Of a stretch of 64,000 bases of DNA, positions 21,122 through 32,500 are shown piece after piece. Below the pieces are notes generated by a model, which had not been told where the DNA came from, did no database searches, and saw nothing but the letters and a program-made list of their open reading frames with translations. Made by a program: the position numbers and the translations under genes. Source of the DNA: Cryptomeria japonica (taxonomy: Eukaryota > Streptophyta > Pinopsida > Cupressales > Cupressaceae); assembly GCF_030272615.1 (NCBI RefSeq), contig NC_081410.1, positions 257,719,533-257,783,532 on the forward strand, given 5' to 3'. How positions within the stretch are numbered: the first letter of the stretch is position 1; each line of letters begins with the position of its first letter.

Positions 21122-21943
21122 TGTTGGCATGTGGACACTCCAATGAGACATTGTGTGTGATTGAAGGTTTTGTCATTGATGGCAACCTTGCAATCCTATG
21201 GCACCGGCAAGAAATTATACCAGCAAAGCATTACTCAAACAAGACAGTGCACCGGCATTAGCAAGATCAATCTACACCGGCACCGGCATAGAAGATGTAC
21301 ACCGGCACAAAAAAGAACATGTATACCGGCACTGAGGCTGACAGGATTTTTGATATGTAATATTTTGTTTATTATTATAAGCCAACTTGGCAAATTGTAA
21401 AATGACTCTTGTATATAAAAGAGATCATTGTAGACATTTGTAATATATGGATAGGAAGTATAAAATAAATTATAAGGCAGACCTAATGTGCGAATTGTAG
21501 GTCAAGGGTATATGTAAAGAACAGAGAAAGAACCGGTACTAAATCTGGCATTGAAGATGCTATTGTAAAGTAGTACAGAATATTGGATTTGTGTAAATCC
21601 TCATTGTAAGTCAGTGTGACTTCTTATTGAGCAGTGAGCTCTAGGCAGTTGGCCTTCCTGCATGTGCAGGCCCCTATTGTAAGTAATATTCTCTTATTGG
21701 CTAGTAAGTGAATATTGTGGGTCACAAATCCCACCGAGGTTTTTCCCACACTAGGTTTCCTCGTTAAACATCTTGTGTTATGGTGTTCTTTTCATGTGGA
21801 TGTTTTTTATTATGTTATTTGCATTAATTCTTGCATACCGGTATACTGTTACTTTATGTTCTACATATTCAGTTTTAAGAAAATCTCATTACTGGTCAGA
21901 TACTGATTCACCCCCCCTCTCAGTATCTATGGGAACCCTAACA
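21122..21943 (+). repeat. 3' LTR of element D
   Basis: It matches 15421-16248 with few substitutions, several of them CCGG changed to CTGG or CCAG. TATA box TATATAAAAG at 21412-21421; palindrome CCTGCATGTGCAGG intact at 21657-21670; pyrimidine box at 21903-21924. Confidence 0.94.
21657..21670 (+). promoter_or_regulatory. Conserved palindrome in LTR leader (possible RNA hairpin)
   Basis: CCTGCATGTGCAGG can form a five-base-pair stem with an AUGU loop in element RNA. The same palindrome sits in the same context (after GAGCTCTAGGC..TTGGCCTT) in B (7669-7682) and E (24012-24025), and as TCTGCATGTGCAGA in C. It lies downstream of the TATA box, so it is probably transcribed. Confidence 0.5.
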
Positions 21944-23087
21944 CTTGCATGTGAAGATCAATTGCATTAAATGTCTAACTCGAGAATGAGCATTCTTCTT
22001 AGTAGTATGAGAAGAAAGCGTGATGGGTTACTGATTCCCATATGCGGTGAAGAATGAACGATTCAGATTGTCTTGTGATCTGTTTAAGATTGTATTGCTC
22101 TATGCAAAGTGTTTGGACGGTCAGGATTGGACCGCTTGTATTGTAAACCTAAGATGTTTAGGGTTTAGGGTTTATGCTACTGACCTAACTGTTGTCTATA
22201 AGGTCAATGATGTTTGTTTTTATAAGTTGTTGGAAAATGTTGTGCGTATATCCGATTGATGAGATACTTGCCAAACCAATAAGAGGAAAACTGCAGAGTG
22301 TGATTGCAAAGTAGAGGAAATGAAAAGGATCTGCCTTGGCATGTAGTGTTGTTATCAGATAAAAGTTTTACCTGTTGTCTTCTAACCATTTCAATAGTTG
22401 GAAAATCCCTTTACCGGGTAGCTTTAACAGGCTTATTGTAAATCCTTTAACCGGGTGACTCAAGATCATTGAGTTCTTCAAATCCTCTAGCGAGGTAACC
22501 TCTAACAGGGTTTCAACCTTTAACAAGGTATATAGCCATCCCTTAATTGGGTGATCTTTAATAGGATCGGTTCCTAGTAGAACCTTATTGTAAAAGTCTT
22601 TTACCGAACTAGGCCCCTAACAGTGCGAGCTTCAAAATAGTTTAAAACAATCTTGTGGGTATTCATCCCCACCGTGGTTTTTCCCATTTGGGTTTCCAAA
22701 TAAAAAATCTGTGTGTCATGAGTTGTGCATTTTCATGTGATGATTAAGTATTCTATATTTTAGTAATTATGTATGAAGAGTTATTAGGTTATGGTATTAC
22801 TCGTATACCACATTCATATGTTTATGGGTGAAGTTGTTATCAAGTATTGAATGTATTTAAAGTGTTCATACTTATCAGTTTATGTTGTTAGAAGTCTTAC
22901 TATGTTTAACCGGTATTGCAATGGTTAAGTTCAGTAATGAAGACAACTGGTTGATATTGCTTTAACTTGATAAGTTGTTGAGAAAGTTTTTGTCTATACT
23001 GATTCACCCCCCCCCCTCTCAATACCGATTAGGGTATTTGTTGTTCATCATTATTCATCAGTGCTATTATCATCATTGAGCTTTATT
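21944..23087 (+). repeat. A-family solo LTR, right piece
   Basis: Continues the LTR interrupted at 15420: CTTGCATGTGAAG joins onto AGGATCTTG as in LTR A. It carries a telomere-type motif (22156-22174), degenerate CCTTTAACCGGG repeats (22390-22620), the GTGGGT..CCCCACCGTGGTTTTTCCC block (22655-22695) and the pyrimidine box (22998-23024). The end near 23087 is inferred from the alignment to LTR A. No primer site follows, so this is a solo LTR. I found no convincing target duplication. Confidence 0.78.
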
Positions 23088-23357
23088 ATGGCAAATACGT
23101 TATGACCATAGAGGTATAGGTTCAACCTAGAAAGTCATTGTACCCATTTGCATGGAGATCAGATAGTCACAAACAAGGAATGCCCCAATTCACACTAGAC
23201 TCACAGTGTCCTCATATCCTTGGATGAGCCTTAGTATTGCTAAGAGACAATCCACAGATAGAAAAATAGGTGAACATATCCCATCCTCACCTTTCTAGTC
23301 AAAGACACCCTGGAGATAAAATATCTCGTTAAAGACATCCTAGAAAAGCTAAAATAT
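23088..23357. other. Unassigned flank with short direct repeats
   Basis: No coding region. Near its end, AAAGACACCCTGGAGATAAA and AAAGACATCCTAGAAAAGCT are degenerate repeats of about 30 bases; a third version, AAAGACATGTCACCAAAAGA, begins just beyond element E at 30290. Element E appears to have landed inside this small array. Confidence 0.5.
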
Positions 23358-24282
23358 TGTTGGCAATTGACACTCATCTAGTTTAGTTGTGTTGTCATTG
23401 ATGGAAACACATACCTTTTTGGGTTGGACACTTAACTAGTACTCATTGGTATTCATGATTTGGTAACTGACATTCACGGAAACTAGCAAATTAGGAATCG
23501 GTACATAAGGCCGACATAGGAGATAAATCAGGCAGGTCTACACGGTAGCAATCAGTGGTATCGATCATGAAGTTTAATGTATTTATGTTTGTTTAGGCCG
23601 ACATGTAAATAAATTATAATATCATTGTAAGCCAACATAAGGCATTTATGTTTATGTTTGGGAAGGGTATTTAAGTCAGTCCGGTTAGGATATTTTGGAG
23701 ATATGATATAAGGAGATTGAAATATATACATATGATGTGAGATATTGTGTGAACAATATTCATTGATTGTATGCAAATACAATATTTTGTAGTCGGTCTT
23801 GGTTACTGGTTTTAAGGTTTGGGATGAAAAGCAAATTATAGGTAAAGGAAGACATAGTGGAAACCGGTACAGTCAGTGCTTGAATCAGAACTCATCCAGC
23901 ATAGAAGATGCATTCCCTGAGTTCATATTTTTTTATCTAAACTAGTATTTGGTGCTTGTAGTTAGTGAGGCTCCTTTTGTGATGAGCAGTGTGCTCTAGG
24001 CTATTGGCCTTCCTGCATGTGCAGGCCCCTATTGTAATATTTATTCATTTGACCATTGGATAGATATTGTGGGTCACCAATCCCACCGTGGTTTTTCCGC
24101 TTTGAGTTTTTCCACGTATAAATCTCTGTGTTATGGTGTATATTCTTGTGGTGGCATTATTTATACTTATTATATTCTTTTATGGTTATCGGTTATTAAA
24201 ACACTTTGTTAATAAGGTTAAAATTTATCTTACTTGCAAAACACTGATTCACACCCCCTCTCAGTGTTCGTGGATTCCAACA
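23358..24282 (+). repeat. 5' LTR of element E (925 bp)
   Basis: TGTTGGCAATTGAC...TTCCAACA. It contains a TATTTAAG box at 23668-23675, the palindrome CCTGCATGTGCAGG at 24012-24025, the GTGGGT..CCCACCGTGGTTTTTCC block near 24070-24105 and the pyrimidine box at 24245-24269. Confidence 0.93.
23668..23675 (+). promoter_or_regulatory. TATA-like box in the LTR of element E
   Basis: TATTTAAG follows GGGAAGGG, about 340 bases upstream of the palindrome, and is preserved in the 3' LTR (29672-29679). It occupies the same relative place as the TATA box of element D. Confidence 0.45.
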
Positions 24283-24284
24283 AT

Positions 24285-24296
24285 TGGTATCAGAGC
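24285..24296 (+). promoter_or_regulatory. Primer binding site of element E (tRNA-Met)
   Basis: TGGTATCAGAGC, two bases after the LTR end. Confidence 0.95.
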
Positions 24297-24350
24297 CTGG
24301 TGCCTTGGTGTAAGTCTAACAGCTTAAGGAAGATCCTAAATCCGGAATCC

Positions 24351-25453
24351 ATGGAGATGAGTCTGGAGAAACAACTTGAAGTAGCTCTTAAAGACTATGA
24401 TGTTGAAAGGATGAAAATTTTGAAATTACAAGATGAGTTGAACTCTGCAAAGGAATTCATTCTTATCCTATAGGAGAGGCTATCATCTGCTCAAGCTAGA
24501 AGAAAGGAACTTTTACAAAATCAGGATGATGAAGAGAAGAATGCCCTTAAAGAACAATGTCAAAAGTTGAGTCAGGAGAATATTGCCATGAATAATTAAA
24601 TGCAAGCCCTAACTATGAGGATGTCCAAGGATATTGAAGACCGGAAAAAGAATGAAGAAAATCTTGGTAGATCTTTGCAAGACAGATCTGAGGAATGCAT
24701 TAGGCTACCACATGAGAATGATATGTTGAGAACTAAACTGGTGAAATCCCATAATAATAAGATGGAGTTGGAAATATTGATAACAGTCCTAAGAGGAGAT
24801 CTGGATATTGCAAATGAATACATAGACAAGTTCAAGGATAGTTTTGCAAAGCTTGATGAACTACTAAAGGATCAAAGGCGTAAGCGAGACACTAGAGGTC
24901 TTGGATTTGAACAAGGAGAAAGCTTTGGTACTACAAATGAAGTTGAAACAACCGGTCAGAAGGAGAATCCACCTATCAACTAGAAATCACTATTAAGGCA
25001 ACCCAGTACACATAAATTTAATGGTAGATGTTTTGTTTCCAATAAAATTGGTCATATGGCAAGACATTGTAGAAATAGAGAAAATCAAGATAATAATGCA
25101 GTTTTTGGTCAATGTTCAAATTGTAAGAAGTATAGTCATAGGATAGAAGATTGTAGAGTGAATGTGAGATTTCATGCATGTGGAAAGTTTGGACATATGG
25201 CTAATCAATGCAAGTCAAGGAATGATCAAGGATACAATAAGGCAATTCAGAAAAATAATGTCACTTGCTATGCATGCAACAAAATAGGACATATTGCTAA
25301 ATTCTGCAGAAGCAAGAACAATTCGGTAGGAAATGATGAAAAAGGAAAATAGAAAGTTGATGATATCCAGAAGGAGCATGAGAGGAAATGGGTTAGGAAA
25401 TCTGAAGATCAATCAATAGAGACAATCAACCCGGTTACTCAACCAGCAGAGTA
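24351..25453 (+). pseudogene. ORF1 of element E: coiled coil plus CCHC knuckles
   Basis: One reading frame from the ATG at 24351 with in-frame stops at about 24471, 24597, 24981, 25350 and 25452 but no frameshift. The coiled-coil part (EKQLEVALKDYDVERMKI; MRMSKDIEDRKKNEENL) aligns with ORF1 of B and D. Then come GLGFEQGESFGTTN and four knuckle positions: the first is broken (CFVSNKIGHMARHC), the second has Gly changed to Ser (CSNCKKYSHRIEDC), the third has lost its first Cys (FHACGKFGHMANQC), the fourth is canonical (CYACNKIGHIAKFC). The last knuckle and its flank are nearly identical to D. Confidence 0.84.
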
Positions 25454-25882
25454 GAATGTTCCCGCACTAGCAAAAGTCTCATTTGGTAACTAAGACATTA
25501 GCATTAGGGGGAGGAAAATTAATGATAGATCTTGCATTACCCCTAGTAGTAGGTCTGAAAGATTATTTCAAATCTTTGAGAATTCAGTCTGAAGGTTTCC
25601 CGGCACTGAGGTCATAAATTTTGAATCCGGTATGATAGACCGGCACGCATTTACGGCAATAGAAATTAGGGTTTTCGTAGCATAAAAGAGAAATGTTGGT
25701 TCATTTCTAATCACACAACATTCAGAGCAAAGAAGAGAAAAGCAGAGCAAGTTCAAGGTGACTCAAGGTGATCAAAAACCTTTTCAAGTGAATTACAGTG
25801 CATTTGGTGTAGATTTTCAAGAACTTTCACTGGTGAAGATTGTGAGGTATTTTATCAGTTTTTGGACTATGTTTTGTTTATA

Positions 25883-28800
25883 ATGGCTTCTAAATCTACT
25901 ATCACTCCAGTAGGTGTGGCTACCCCCATTGTTGTTGACATCAAGGATTGTCCATGCCTGATTTTCACACAATGCCCTCAGATTGCGAAGGTTTATGATT
26001 CAGTCGACACATTTTCTAGGGTTCTAGACAGAGTTTTATATGTTGAAGATGTCCGTGCATATATCCACTGCACTCTGGAGGATTTAGATTCAGCTAAGAT
26101 CAACACAATGTACATGAAAAATCTGTTGGATAAAAGGGGATTGATGAAACCATAATTTTAAATTCTGAAGGATCGCGGTTTCACAGACATTTTGGAGATG
26201 TCAGAATTTGAAGATGAAATGATCTGGTATGTACTGAGTCGTGTTCACGGGGAATTCATATGGTTGGACCAACCCTACAAAATCACCAAGGAGGCTATTC
26301 ATGCAATCCCAGTTTACCCCAAACTGGTCAAACTCCTGGAAGGAAGAAAATACCTAACAATGAGGTTCAAAATTTAACTAGTACAACTTTTCACAATCGG
26401 TTAATGAGGATAAGCACTATCACAGACAGAGTTGTTCAATTTACAAGCATGATCATCAGTTGCAAGGTAACCCAATCAAACTGATTGAACTCTGCTTCCA
26501 GTTCATGCATTTTATATGCTCATTAGATAGTCAAAGGAAATGATAGGTATGATCTTTGTCAATGGATGTGTGAATAGCTTATCTTAAACCTAGGGAAGAT
26601 TAAGGGTAAAAAGAAAGGTCTTTCCCGGTATGACAATCTTATTGTTTGCTTGATTCTTTTCTTTTTGAATGAGTTACCAGGATCTGATAAAACTCAAAAG
26701 GAATTTGATATGTCAGTAGGAAAGAAAATAAAGAATGCTATAAGAGGTTTAGGACAGGACAAGGAGAGAGACTCCATTCTATGGGGTTATTTCAAATCAT
26801 TTCAGAAGACTATGAAGAAAAGAAAGAGTGTCAAAACATATTGTTGATAAGTACTCTACTAAAATATGCTTTATGGTTAAGAAGGATGAAACATTAATGG
26901 AAGCAGTGCAACCATGGAAGATCTGGATCACTGAGATGGGTTATGAGGTTGATGCTGACATCTTGGACTTATATGCCAAGACTCTGATTTATGCCTCAGT
27001 TGATGAAACTCAGAAAACCTTTGGGACAACAAAGAAGAAGGAATCCAAAGTTCAGATAGGTTTTAGTCAGAATAAAAGGGAAAGAGAAATCAAGAAGGTT
27101 GGGAAGTTGTGGAGAAGATGTCCTCTAAAATCAAGCAGATCATTGGATTGGTAGAAGGGTCATCTCCGGCAGCAGTTCAAACTCCACCGGTAGCAACAAG
27201 CAGCAAGGGTATATTGAAGAGGAAGAAACTGGAAACTTATATTGCCCCTGTTGAATTCAGTTCTAATACTGATGTTGTGCCCCCAAAGATTCCCCAGACA
27301 TACATCAGGGTACAAAGGAAGAAGCCTGTGGAAGGAAAGGTACAAAAAGTGAAGGTCACTCCTCCAGCAACCCCTAAGAAAATTTTGAAGGAGAGGAAAC
27401 CAACAAAGGAGAGGAAACTGGTTAAAGAATCTACTTCTACTCCTGGCAAGAAGAAGAAATGTGAATTAGACATATCTCTCAAATCCGTTAAGAGTATTGA
27501 GGTCACTCCTCTTCTCTCAGTTGTTGAATTAATAGATCAAATAACTAAAGATGGAATTTTAAGTAATATCCAACAATATTATGAACATATGGATGATAAG
27601 GATCAAATGGAGATTGAGGAAGCAGTTTTGTTATATTTAGATATATATAAGAAGGTATTACTTGAGATTGGATATCAAATACCAGGAGACTTGTACAATA
27701 AGCTAGATGCTAGGAGATTATCTGTAGTTGAAGAGGATTAAAATATAAAGTTGCAGGAGTTATTAACTATCTATGGTGCAATAACTGATGAGGAGTTGCA
27801 GTAGTGTCTTGAATATGCTAATAGAATATTTTTTTGGAGTAGACACCAGCATGTGAGTCTCATGGTAGGTAGAGTAAATGAAATAGTTAAGGAGACCCAC
27901 GAGGCATGGGTAAAATTATTTGTAGACAAACCAGATTTCTTTACTGCACCGGTATTTTTTCTTAAGTCTAGTATTGAAGACATATATGTTGATGGTAAGG
28001 GAAAAGTTATATTGGGTATGGATTCACCATTTTTGGGACAAAAACTAACAGAGGATATTCCTCCGGCAATATCACTTGTACATAATATAAAGCAATTAGT
28101 AGATTACAACTGAAGTTGTGCATGATAAGAAGGATACACTGGAATGGGACATTTTGGATGAAGAAGTTATTGATGTGGATACAAATAATAAATAGGTTGA
28201 GTATGTTGAACCTTCAGCAACAAATGTATAAACTGAAGAGGCTAAGGTTGAGATGGCTACTGCACCAAGTCACAAAGCCACCGGTGCTAGTCAGCAGGTT
28301 GGAGAGTCTAGTTAATCATTGTTGGAACTTGGCTCATCCGGTTAAGTTAATTTGGGTAGAAGAACATTGAGAAGCTGAGAAGTTTTGAATTAATGTTTGT
28401 TGCAGCTTAGAAGTTGAGAAAGGAAGGATCATAAGACAAGCAGGTCATTGAGCAGGCCATTCTGATTTTGCAACAACTAGTTCCAGGATATTCTAGTCTA
28501 GTAGCTATCCCTTCTAGTAAGCTTAAGAATTTGATTGAACATATTGCTAAATATTTTCAAACTCTTCAATAGATATCAAACCGTCAACTGATACAAAGAT
28601 ACAATGCATCTAGGAAGGTCATTTGTGACAACATGCTCATATCAGACAAGGTCAAGATGATAGAGCAACTTACAAAGATTGATGAGGCTCTTAATCAATG
28701 CACTTGTATATATAGGTCTTATACTAACACCGGCAAACTTACAACTAACTTGGAGGTGAAAAAAAGAGAGGCAAAGGCCCGGTTGGAACATCTGGTTAAC

Positions 28801-29090
28801 GGTTTTGATGGTACTCAGTCATTTACCAATGCCATTGATGGTCAAATTTTGGTTACAAAATTTGAGATATCAGCCTTGGAGAAAGATATGGATAGATTAA
28901 TCCAATGAGCTAGGGAATTAAGAGGATTGGTAAGTCCCTGGTTGAACACTTTATTACTCCATAAGAGGGAAAGTCTAGAATTGATGAATAAACCCACATC
29001 GGTGGATCTAACAAAAGAAGAACTACATGCATACATTCTTAATAGGTTTGTAACTATTTTGGGAACCTTGAAACCTAGTTGGGATACTTA
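25883..29090 (+). pseudogene. ORF2 of element E: conserved protein of unknown function
   Basis: It starts MASKSTITPVGVATP at 25883. Conserved landmarks are YVEDVRAYIHCTLEDLD (26039-26089), VLSRVHGEFIWLD with QPYKITKEA (26231-26296), YDNLIVCLILFF, HIVDKYSTKICFMVKKDE and WITEMGYEVD (26936 on). A Lys/Pro-rich linker (27100-27480) and a region with Leu/Ile/Glu heptads follow, including KEDIDQITKDG-like sequence also present in D (ILLNEITEEGKLKNI against ELIDQITKDGILSNI). The C-terminal part (28620-29090) is probably coiled coil. Many stops and several frame changes disrupt it. Its length and motif order match D and H; the function is not recognised. Confidence 0.75.
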
Positions 29091-29348
29091 GGATTTTTGA
29101 AGGGTGCTTACCCAAATATATTCAAGTACATCCAAATCCAGTAAACACATTTTGACTTAATTCTTTCATTCTTGTGCCCCGCCTTTGTTATTGATGCCAA
29201 AGGGGGAGTGGTTGTTGTGAAAATGTCAAGGGACAAGAAGTAATATACAGATCAGGGGGAGCAGGGTCAGTTTTGATCATCAGTTTTTGGGAGGAACCGA
29301 GACAGCACTTCAATGATTCATTTTTCACATGAGTGTTTCCATCAATGC

Positions 29349-29361
29349 CAAAGGGGGAGAT
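29349..29361 (+). promoter_or_regulatory. Polypurine tract of element E
   Basis: CAAAGGGGGAGAT just before the 3' LTR start at 29362. Confidence 0.9.
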
Positions 29362-30289
29362 TGTGGGCAATTGACACTCATCTGGTTTAGTTATGTTTTC
29401 ATTGATGGCAACACATACCTTTTTGGGTTGGACACTTAACTGGTACTCACTGGTATTCATGACTCAATAACTGACATTTAGGGAAACTGGCAAACTAGGA
29501 ACTGGTACATGAGGCCAACATAGGAGATAAATCTGGCAGGTCTACACAATAGCAATCAGCAGCATTGATCATGAAGATTAATATATTTATTTTTGTTTAG
29601 GCCGACATGTAAATAAATTGTAATATCATTGTAAGCCGACATAAGACATTTATGTTTATGTTTGGGAAGAATATTTAAGTCGGTCTGGTTAGGATATTTT
29701 GGAGATATGATATAAGGAGATTGAAAGATATACATATGATGCGAGATATTATGAGAACAATATTGATCGATTGTATGCAAATACAATATTTTGTAGTCGG
29801 TCTTGGTTATTGGTTTTAAGGTTTGGGATGCAGAGAAAGTTACCAGTAAAGGAGGACATAGTGGAAATCGGTACAATCATTGCTTGAACTGGAACTCATC
29901 CAACATAGCAGATGCATTCCCAGAGTTAAGAATTTTGTATGTAAACCAATATTTGGTGCTTGTAGTCAGTGAGACTCCTTTTGTGATGAGAAGTGTGGTC
30001 TAGGTTGTTGTCCTTCCTACATGTGCAGGCCCCTATTGTAATATTTATTCATTTGGCCAGTGGATAGATATTGTGGGTCATCAATCCCATCGTGGTTTTT
30101 CCTCTTTGAGGTTTTCCACATATAAATCTTTGTGTTATGGTGTATATTCTTGTGGTGGCATTATTTATACTTGTTGTTATATTCTTTTATGGTTACCGAT
30201 TACTAAAACACTTTGTTAATAAGGTTAAAATTTATCTTACTGGCAAAACACTGATTCACCCCCCTTCTCAGTGTTCTTGGATTCCAACA
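29362..30289 (+). repeat. 3' LTR of element E
   Basis: It aligns with 23358-24282 throughout. It starts TGTGGG rather than TGTTGG. The pyrimidine box is at 30251-30271. Confidence 0.93.
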
Positions 30290-31077
30290 AAGACATGTCA
30301 CCAAAAGATAAAATCAAAAGAAAATTAAGACTTGACACCAACATAAACCATAATCCTCAAGTTATATGTGTTTCTTGTCACATATGTTAACATGTTTGAT
30401 TTGATCATAATGTTATTTTCCTGATAAAGGATAGATAATGCTGAAAAACCATGTTGTTGCCAAAGTCTACTGAAATATTTGATTTGTTGAAAGCCCACTG
30501 TTGATTGTTTATCATCTAAAACTGACTAAATCCATGAAACGGATACCTTTATTGTGGATCGGTGATGAAAATGATCTTTTTGCAGATTGTGTGCGAACAG
30601 GAGGATTGAAAAGACAATGCTCCTCAAAACATGTGATGCTTAGTGTACCACTTCCATCGCTAGATTTAGGAATTTTTCCCAGCTATAGATTGGACCTAAT
30701 TTAATATGGAAGGAAAGGGTGAAAGGGGATTTATGATGAATGACTAACCAATCTTAGGTAGATCAATAACAAGCCATGATGAGAATGGGTAAATTTATTA
30801 TGAGATGGTAAGTTGTGAGTGTGTGCAAAGTGAAAGCATGATATTAAATCCTGAAGGAGGGAGGAGAAAAGTCTCTACACGTGGCATCGATAACCTGATT
30901 TTCACCATGGTACTTTCCCAACATGCCACCGAAGTGGTTTTCACCGTTGGATGAATTTATTTCTCTTTAAATTTTTTTTCAATTTTTTTGTGTCACAAGG
31001 CGCCTATTTGCTAGGTTTTCACCAAGCAACGATTTTTTTTTTTTTTGTATTTTTGACATTGGGATACTCTAAAAAAA
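30290..31077. other. No gene; probable 3' untranslated tail of element F
   Basis: Nothing coding is supported. The right half (about 30860-31077), read on the minus strand, follows the gypsy integrase stop and contains repeated GTGAAAACC / GTGAAAATC phrases and a run of 14 T at 31033-31046. It is probably the 3' untranslated region of element F. The left half is unassigned. Confidence 0.4.
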
Positions 31078-32500
31078 CTATGTGTAAAACTTACAAAGGT
31101 GCATGTTGTTGATAGGATCCTCCAAAGTTTCTCCATTTGGTGTTGAGAGCTGATATGCACCTAATCCATAGACCGATGTGATGATGTAAGGACCAATCCA
31201 ATTTGGTTCAAACTTACCCTTTTTTTCTCTATCTTGCTGATTTTTAGGATTTTCTCTAAGGACTAAGTCACCCACCTCAAATGTATGAAGTTTTACCTTA
31301 TGACTGTATCTTTGAATCATTCTTTGTTGATATGTTTTGAGATGAATGAAAGCAGTTTTTCTATGCTCATCCAATAATTCCAAATCTTGTAAGCAAGAAA
31401 CCTTATAATCTACATCATTGATTAGATTGCACAAAGAGACTCATAGGGATGGTAGCTCGACCTCAATAAGAAAGATAGCTTTGGAACCATAGACAAGTGA
31501 ATAAGGTGTAGTTCTAGTAGGTATGTGAACACTTGTGCAGTAGGCCCAAAGTGTAGGGTTGAGTTGAATATGCCAGTTACAACCAGCATCATTGACTCTC
31601 TTTTTGAGGATTTTGAGGATAGTTTTGTTAGATGCCTCAACTTGACCATTATCTTGGGGGTAATATGGAGTGGAAAAGTGATGATGGATATGGAAATGAT
31701 CACAAAGCTCATGAACATCCTAATTTTTGAATCAATACCCATTATATGTGACAATGGAAAGGGGAACACCATAACGGAAAATGATATAATTAAGGATAAA
31801 GGTTGTGATCTTCTTTCTGGTTACTTGGGTGAGAGGAATAGATTCAATCCATTTTGCAAACTATTTTATGGTTGTAATAATGAATTTGTGGCCATTGGAA
31901 GAAGGAGAGTGAATCTTACCTACAAGGTTGAGTCCCCATTGACAAAAGGACCATGGAGTGGCAATTGGCTGAAGTTCTTGTGTTGGTGCATGAATAAGGT
32001 CTCCATAAATCTGACACTGCTTACACTTTCTGACAAACTAATATGAGTCTTTTTCCATAGTAGGTCAGTAGTATCTATTCCTGATCAACTTCTTGGCTAA
32101 GGTTGGGCCACTAGAGTGAGCACTACATATACCTTCGTGAACCTCACGTAATGCAATTTGAGCTTCGTCACTTTCTAAATATCTAAGGAGAGTACCATCT
32201 AGACCCCAATGATAAAGGGTATCAGCTAAAATGAGACAGCGAGAGGATTGACGAATGAAGGTATGACATTGATTGTTGGAAAGGTTAGGTAGAAGGATAT
32301 TGTCGTAGAGGTAGGTGAAAATGGTGTCATACCAAGGGGAATCGGGACCAACAACACATATCATTTCCACAAGAGTGATCTCATATGAGGGAACCAAAAT
32401 ATTATCCACCAAGAACTCATAACGGTTTTCATTCTGAGGAATATCAATCAAAGAAGCAATGGTAGCCATGACATCTACAACTCAATTAATATCCCTTGGA
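31078..32500 (-). pseudogene. Element F integrase
   Basis: The N-terminal zinc region reads REVHEGICSAHSSGPTLAKK, then KCKQCQIYG after a break. The catalytic core follows in pieces (KWIESIPL; PYYPQDNGQVEASNK near 31670). The C-terminal part, 31078-31434, is a clean 118-codon stretch including RYSHKVKLHTFEVGDLVLR and KFEPNWIGPYIITSVYG, the usual gypsy integrase tail, ending in HLCKFYT. No chromodomain is seen. Confidence 0.88.

Larger units (their letters stand above)
15421..21943 (+). mobile_element. Pol-less two-gene LTR element D (6.5 kb, both LTRs present)
   Basis: LTRs 15421-16248 and 21122-21943 look nearly identical. A tRNA-Met primer site and a GGGGGAG purine tract sit at the expected inner ends. 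The flanking five bases are CTTGT (15416-15420) and CTTGC (21944-21948), a duplication with one change. The 4.9-kb interior holds ORF1 (16320-17475) and ORF2 (17782-20916) and no recognisable protease, integrase, reverse transcriptase or RNase H motif. It must therefore have moved with enzymes supplied in trans. The 3' part beyond ORF2 (20917-21108) is non-coding and ends with ATCAATGCCAAAGGGGGAGA. Confidence 0.92.
23358..30289 (+). mobile_element. Pol-less two-gene LTR element E (6.9 kb, both LTRs present)
   Basis: LTRs 23358-24282 and 29362-30289 enclose a tRNA-Met primer site, ORF1 (24351-25453), ORF2 (25883-29090) and a purine tract. Layout and protein motifs match elements D and H, but the LTR sequence is largely different outside the shared R-U5 blocks, so this is a separate family. 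No pol motif is present. The flanking bases (AATAT left, AAGAC right) do not form a clear duplication; the site is a short repeat array, which complicates the reading. ORFs carry more stops than those of H, suggesting greater age. Confidence 0.9.

Noticed and set aside
23353-30294. Clean target site duplication for element E
   Set aside because: Flanking five-mers AATAT and AAGAC do not match; I do not claim one.
30501-30704. 67-codon plus-strand frame between elements E and F
   Set aside because: No similarity to anything nearby and no context; judged chance.
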